Positions 30,042 to 32,830 of a stretch of DNA of 32,830 nt are shown piece after piece (positions within the stretch are counted from its first letter, which is position 1; each line of letters begins with the position of its first letter). This DNA is from Rhodospirillales bacterium. GTDB lineage: Bacteria > Pseudomonadota > Alphaproteobacteria > ATCC43930 > CGMCC-115725. Position numbers and translations under genes: made by a program. The notes below the pieces were generated by a model, which saw nothing but the letters and a program-made list of their open reading frames with translations, was not told the origin of the DNA and did no database searches. The DNA lies in the NCBI GenBank assembly GCA_019689675.1, contig JADGGZ010000014.1:1-32830 (forward strand). Reading direction: 5' to 3'.

Positions 30042-32496
30042 GGTCGATTCCCCGGCGCGCCGTCCGCTCGCGCGCCCGCCGCGCCAAGGTTTTCGCCTCG
30101 AACCGGGCCAGCCGCGTCGCGATGCGATGATTGACTGTGCCGTCCGGGTAGTTGCCCGCGAGATCGGGCGCGCCCGCCGGAATCCCGGTCAGAAGCTCGA
30201 TCCCCTGGTCCACCGTCGACACGGGATAGATGCGGAACTTGCCTTCGCGCGCCGCCTCGACGACGTCGTCGCGCAGCATGAGATGCTTGACGTTGGCTGC
30301 CGGAATCAGCACCCCCTCCTTTCCGGTGAGGCCTGCGTTTCGGCAGGTATCGAAGAATCCTTCGATCTTCTCGTTGACGCCGCCGATCGCCTGGATGTTG
30401 CCGAGCTGATCGACGGAGCCGGTCACCGCGAGCGACTGCGCGATAGGAATTTCGGCGAGGGCCGAGAGGAGCGCGAAAAGCTCAGCGGCGGACGCGCTGT
30501 CGCCATCGACGGCGCCGTAGGATTGCTCGAAGACGAGGCTTGCCGTGAGCGCCAGCGGACGCTGGCTGCCGTATCGACCGGCAAGAAAGCCGGTGAGGAT
30601 CAGGATGCCTTTGGAATGCACCGGGCCGCCGAGCCTCACCTCGCGTTCGATGTCGATCACCTGGCCTTCGCCGAGCCGCACGCGCGCGGTGATGCGGGTC
30701 GGAAGACCGAAGGCGAAGCCGCCGAAGGTATGGACGGAGAGGCCGTTCACTTGGCCGATGCGCTCGCCGCTCGTCTCGATGCGGATCGTCTTGCGGCGGA
30801 TCTCCTCCTGCAGGCGCTGATAGAGCCGGTCGGCGCGCCGGATCCGCGCCTCGACCGTCGCCTGCACCTCCTCGGCCGAGACGATGTCCCTGCCGTTGCG
30901 CCCGGCGCGGTGGTCTGCCTCTTCGAGCAGCTCGACGACCTCGCGGACGCGCGTCGCGAGCTTTTCCGAATCGCTCGCGAGGCGCGACACGTAGTCGACG
31001 AGCCGCGCCACGGCGCCGCGATCCGGCGGGCGCAGCTTGCGCTCGCGCACGATCGCTCCGAGGAGCCGCGCGAACTCGACGATGTTGTCGTCGTTCCGGT
31101 CGACGCGGTCGTCGAACTCCGCGGCGATCTTGAAGAGCTGCTGGAACTCGGCGTCGAACTCGGCGAGAAGGTGGTAGAGGAGCGGCGGTCCGATCAGAAT
31201 CACCTTGACGTCGAGCGGGATCGGCTCGGGGTCGAGGGAGACCGTCGTGGCGACGCTCAGGAGCTGCTCGAGCGACTGGATCCGGATCTCGCCTGAGTGA
31301 AGCGCCCGCTTCAGCGTGTCCCAGCCGAAGGGCGCGCGCAGGACCTTTTCGGCATCGAGGATGAGATAGCCGCCGTTGGCGGCGTGGAGCGCACCGGCGA
31401 CGAGGAGGTTGAAGTCGGTGACGAGCGTTCCGAAGCGGGCGATATGCTCGATGCGCCCGACGAGGCGCTGATGGGTCGGATTGTCTTCGCAGACGACCGG
31501 CGCGCCGCGGGACGACGCATGATCGACGAGCGCATTCACCTGATAGCGGCGAAACCCCGAGAGCTCGGCCGGGATTTTGAAGGGAAGCTGGTTTCCCGCC
31601 TCCTCGGCCATGAGGAAGTCGTTCGCGTTCTCTTGAAGGTCGCGCTCGACCTCGTCGAGATAGGCGAGCACTTCCGGCAGATCGGCGTAGCCGGCGCGGA
31701 TCGCACCGATGAGGTGCCCGACCGCCGAGGCGGTCGTCTCGCGGTTGAGGCGCCGCAATGCCTCGCGATGCTCCTGCTCCCATTCCGGGGTCTTGCGCAT
31801 CAGCGCCGTGAGTTCCTGCTCGGTCTCGGCGATGTCCGCTCGAATCGCTTCGCGTTCCGCCTCCGGCAGGCGCTTGAAGACCTCTGGTGGAATCACCTCG
31901 CCGTTGCGCACCGGCGCGACCGCAAGGCCGACGGGCGTGCGAAGGAGCGCGAGGCCCTTCTTCTCCGCACGCTGCTGCAACTCGCCGAACGCCTGCTCGT
32001 GGCGTGCCTTCAGCTCCTGGTCGAGCGCGTCGCGGCGCGCCCGGTACTCCTCCCTCTGGAACGCCGCCGGCAGCGCGACGCGAAGGTCCTGGACGAGGCG
32101 GTTCATCGCATCGCGCAAACCGACCGCGCGGCCGGGAGGAAGGCGCAGCGCCTTCGGCCGAGCCGGGTCGGCGAAGTTGTTGACGTAGCACCAGTCGGAC
32201 GGCACCGGCTCCGTTGTGGCATGGGCGCGGACTAGCTCCGTCACGCGGCTGTGACGTCCGGTCCCGGCCGGCCCATAGACGAAGAGGTTGTAGCCCTTGC
32301 GCCGCATCTCGATCGCCAGCGAGATCGCCTCCACGGCGCGATCCTGGCCGAGGATCCCCGTCGGCGCGCCGAGCTCGGCGACGGTCTCGAAGGGAAGGGT
32401 CGTGGGGTCGCAGCGGCGGCAGAGCTGCCCGGGATCGAGCGCCTCGGGGGCGCCGCCCGCGCCGGCAAGTCCGAAAGTCGTCGTCAGGTCGTTCAT
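30034..32496 (-). CDS. Lon-like AAA+ protease (AAA_32 type)
   Basis: An 820-residue ATP-dependent protease related to Lon but with a different N-terminal AAA region. The nucleotide loop is 'YGPAGTGRHS' (74-83), with Arg81 where Walker A usually has Lys. A long charged helical insertion follows (about 125-310), then 'HAANGGYLILDAEKVLRAPF' in the AAA core. The C-terminal Lon domain has 'VHSKGILILTGFLAGRYG', catalytic Ser667 in 'VDGDSASAAE' and Lys710 in 'GGVNEKIEG', the same 43-residue Ser-Lys spacing as in Lon. It is predicted cytoplasmic. There is no strong ribosome-binding site before the ATG. The Usp-like gene overlaps its end. Confidence 0.93.
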   Translation of the reverse strand: MNDLTTTFGLAGAGGAPEALDPGQLCRRCDPTTLPFETVAELGAPTGILGQDRAVEAISLAIEMRRKGYNLFVYGPAGTGRHSRVTELVRAHATTEPVPSDWCYVNNFADPARPKALRLPPGRAVGLRDAMNRLVQDLRVALPAAFQREEYRARRDALDQELKARHEQAFGELQQRAEKKGLALLRTPVGLAVAPVRNGEVIPPEVFKRLPEAEREAIRADIAETEQELTALMRKTPEWEQEHREALRRLNRETTASAVGHLIGAIRAGYADLPEVLAYLDEVERDLQENANDFLMAEEAGNQLPFKIPAELSGFRRYQVNALVDHASSRGAPVVCEDNPTHQRLVGRIEHIARFGTLVTDFNLLVAGALHAANGGYLILDAEKVLRAPFGWDTLKRALHSGEIRIQSLEQLLSVATTVSLDPEPIPLDVKVILIGPPLLYHLLAEFDAEFQQLFKIAAEFDDRVDRNDDNIVEFARLLGAIVRERKLRPPDRGAVARLVDYVSRLASDSEKLATRVREVVELLEEADHRAGRNGRDIVSAEEVQATVEARIRRADRLYQRLQEEIRRKTIRIETSGERIGQVNGLSVHTFGGFAFGLPTRITARVRLGEGQVIDIEREVRLGGPVHSKGILILTGFLAGRYGSQRPLALTASLVFEQSYGAVDGDSASAAELFALLSALAEIPIAQSLAVTGSVDQLGNIQAIGGVNEKIEGFFDTCRNAGLTGKEGVLIPAANVKHLMLRDDVVEAAREGKFRIYPVSTVDQGIELLTGIPAGAPDLAGNYPDGTVNHRIATRLARFEAKTLARRARERTARRGIDHA

Positions 32497-32751
32497 GATC
32501 TGGAGATAACCCTAGGCGCCTACCGCCCGCTCCGTGTTGACCTGACGCAATCTTCGGCCGAAGCGCTCTTCATCCGTAATCAGGGACCCGGTGCAGAAGC
32601 GATAGGCCGGATTTTCGAGGCATTCGATCCGATCGACCAGGGCTGAGGCGGAGCCGCTTGCCGCAGGGTCGAAGGGGAAGCGTTGTCGCAAATGCGCCGA
32701 TTCACGCCTCGTTAGGGCGTCGCGTCGGATCGTTCCTCGTCGGAGGATCGA
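32497..32751. other. Intergenic region upstream of the Lon-like gene
   Basis: These 255 bases separate the Lon-like gene from a possible divergent gene at the right edge and should hold their promoters. I see no clear sigma-70 promoter, operator or RNA gene. A 131-codon plus-strand frame running through it is antisense to the Lon-like start and lacks a start signal. Confidence 0.3.
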
Positions 32752-32830
32752 TTGAAGGGCTGGTTCGCAAGGGCTTGGATCGGCCGCGAGCGCGATTTCG
32801 ACCGCGAAGCGCGGGAGTGGATGGATCGTC
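32752..32830 (+). CDS. Possible gene start at the right edge (partial)
   Basis: A TTG codon at 32752 is preceded by GGAGG with a 5-base spacer and opens a frame to the window end (26 residues, 'KGWFARAWIGRERDFDREAR' after the first residue). The good ribosome-binding site is the main evidence. No family can be recognised from so short a piece. Confidence 0.35.
   Translation, partial: MKGWFARAWIGRERDFDREAREWMDR

Overview
The window looks like a chromosomal segment of a high-GC alphaproteobacterium. The strongest evidence is a complete ctrA (the master cell-cycle regulator found only in Alphaproteobacteria) divergent from fliI-fliJ, with a near-consensus CtrA box between them. Further support comes from a DUF2336-type gene, a heterotetrameric sarcosine oxidase locus, and candidate CcrM (GANTC) and CtrA sites. 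The wording of CtrA reads closer to Rhodospirillales-type than Rhizobiales-type CtrA, but that is an impression from memory, not a phylogeny. I see no rRNA, tRNA, CRISPR array, insertion sequence or prophage.

Layout. 1-1114 (+): tail of a peptide ABC transporter ATPase and an N-formylglutamate amidohydrolase. 1186-3868: ctrA (-) with an intrinsic terminator, divergent from fliI-fliJ (+). 3923-10132 (-): a DUF2336-like gene, then soxB, soxD and soxA in overlapping order, then a coupled exported coiled-coil protein. soxA carries a shortened SoxG (gamma) domain fused to its C-terminus. 10390-11789: an SDR (-) divergent from a glycine-zipper surface protein (+). 11981-16299 (+): a complete sugar-type ABC importer (ATPase, Tat-exported binding protein, two permeases), with a strong stem-loop between the binding-protein and first permease genes. 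16403-19584 (-): a YCII-like protein, an LCAT-like lipase and a YihY membrane protein.

19716-24448 is a patch of small, poorly characterised genes. It holds an HExxH protein, several hypotheticals, an isolated fused TssB/TssC-like contractile-sheath protein and an Lpp-like lipoprotein. The lipoprotein gene has a tetranucleotide repeat just upstream of its start. 24549-25300 (-): an acyltransferase whose motifs are spread over different frames. 25482-29177: phoU overlapping a YbhB-type gene, a nicotinamidase, a hypothetical gene and a Tat-exported CapA-like protein. 29232-32496 (-): a Lon-like AAA protease overlapping a UspA-like gene. A possible gene start lies at the right edge.

How the genes fit together. 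The left third combines amino-acid-derived nitrogen and one-carbon catabolism (formylglutamate, sarcosine) with cell-cycle and flagellar control. The middle is carbohydrate uptake. The right is stress, phosphate and proteostasis housekeeping. The most unusual items are the SoxA-SoxG fusion, the orphan TssB-TssC fusion, the repeat at the lipoprotein gene and the CtrA/GANTC cluster ahead of the DUF2336-sox genes.
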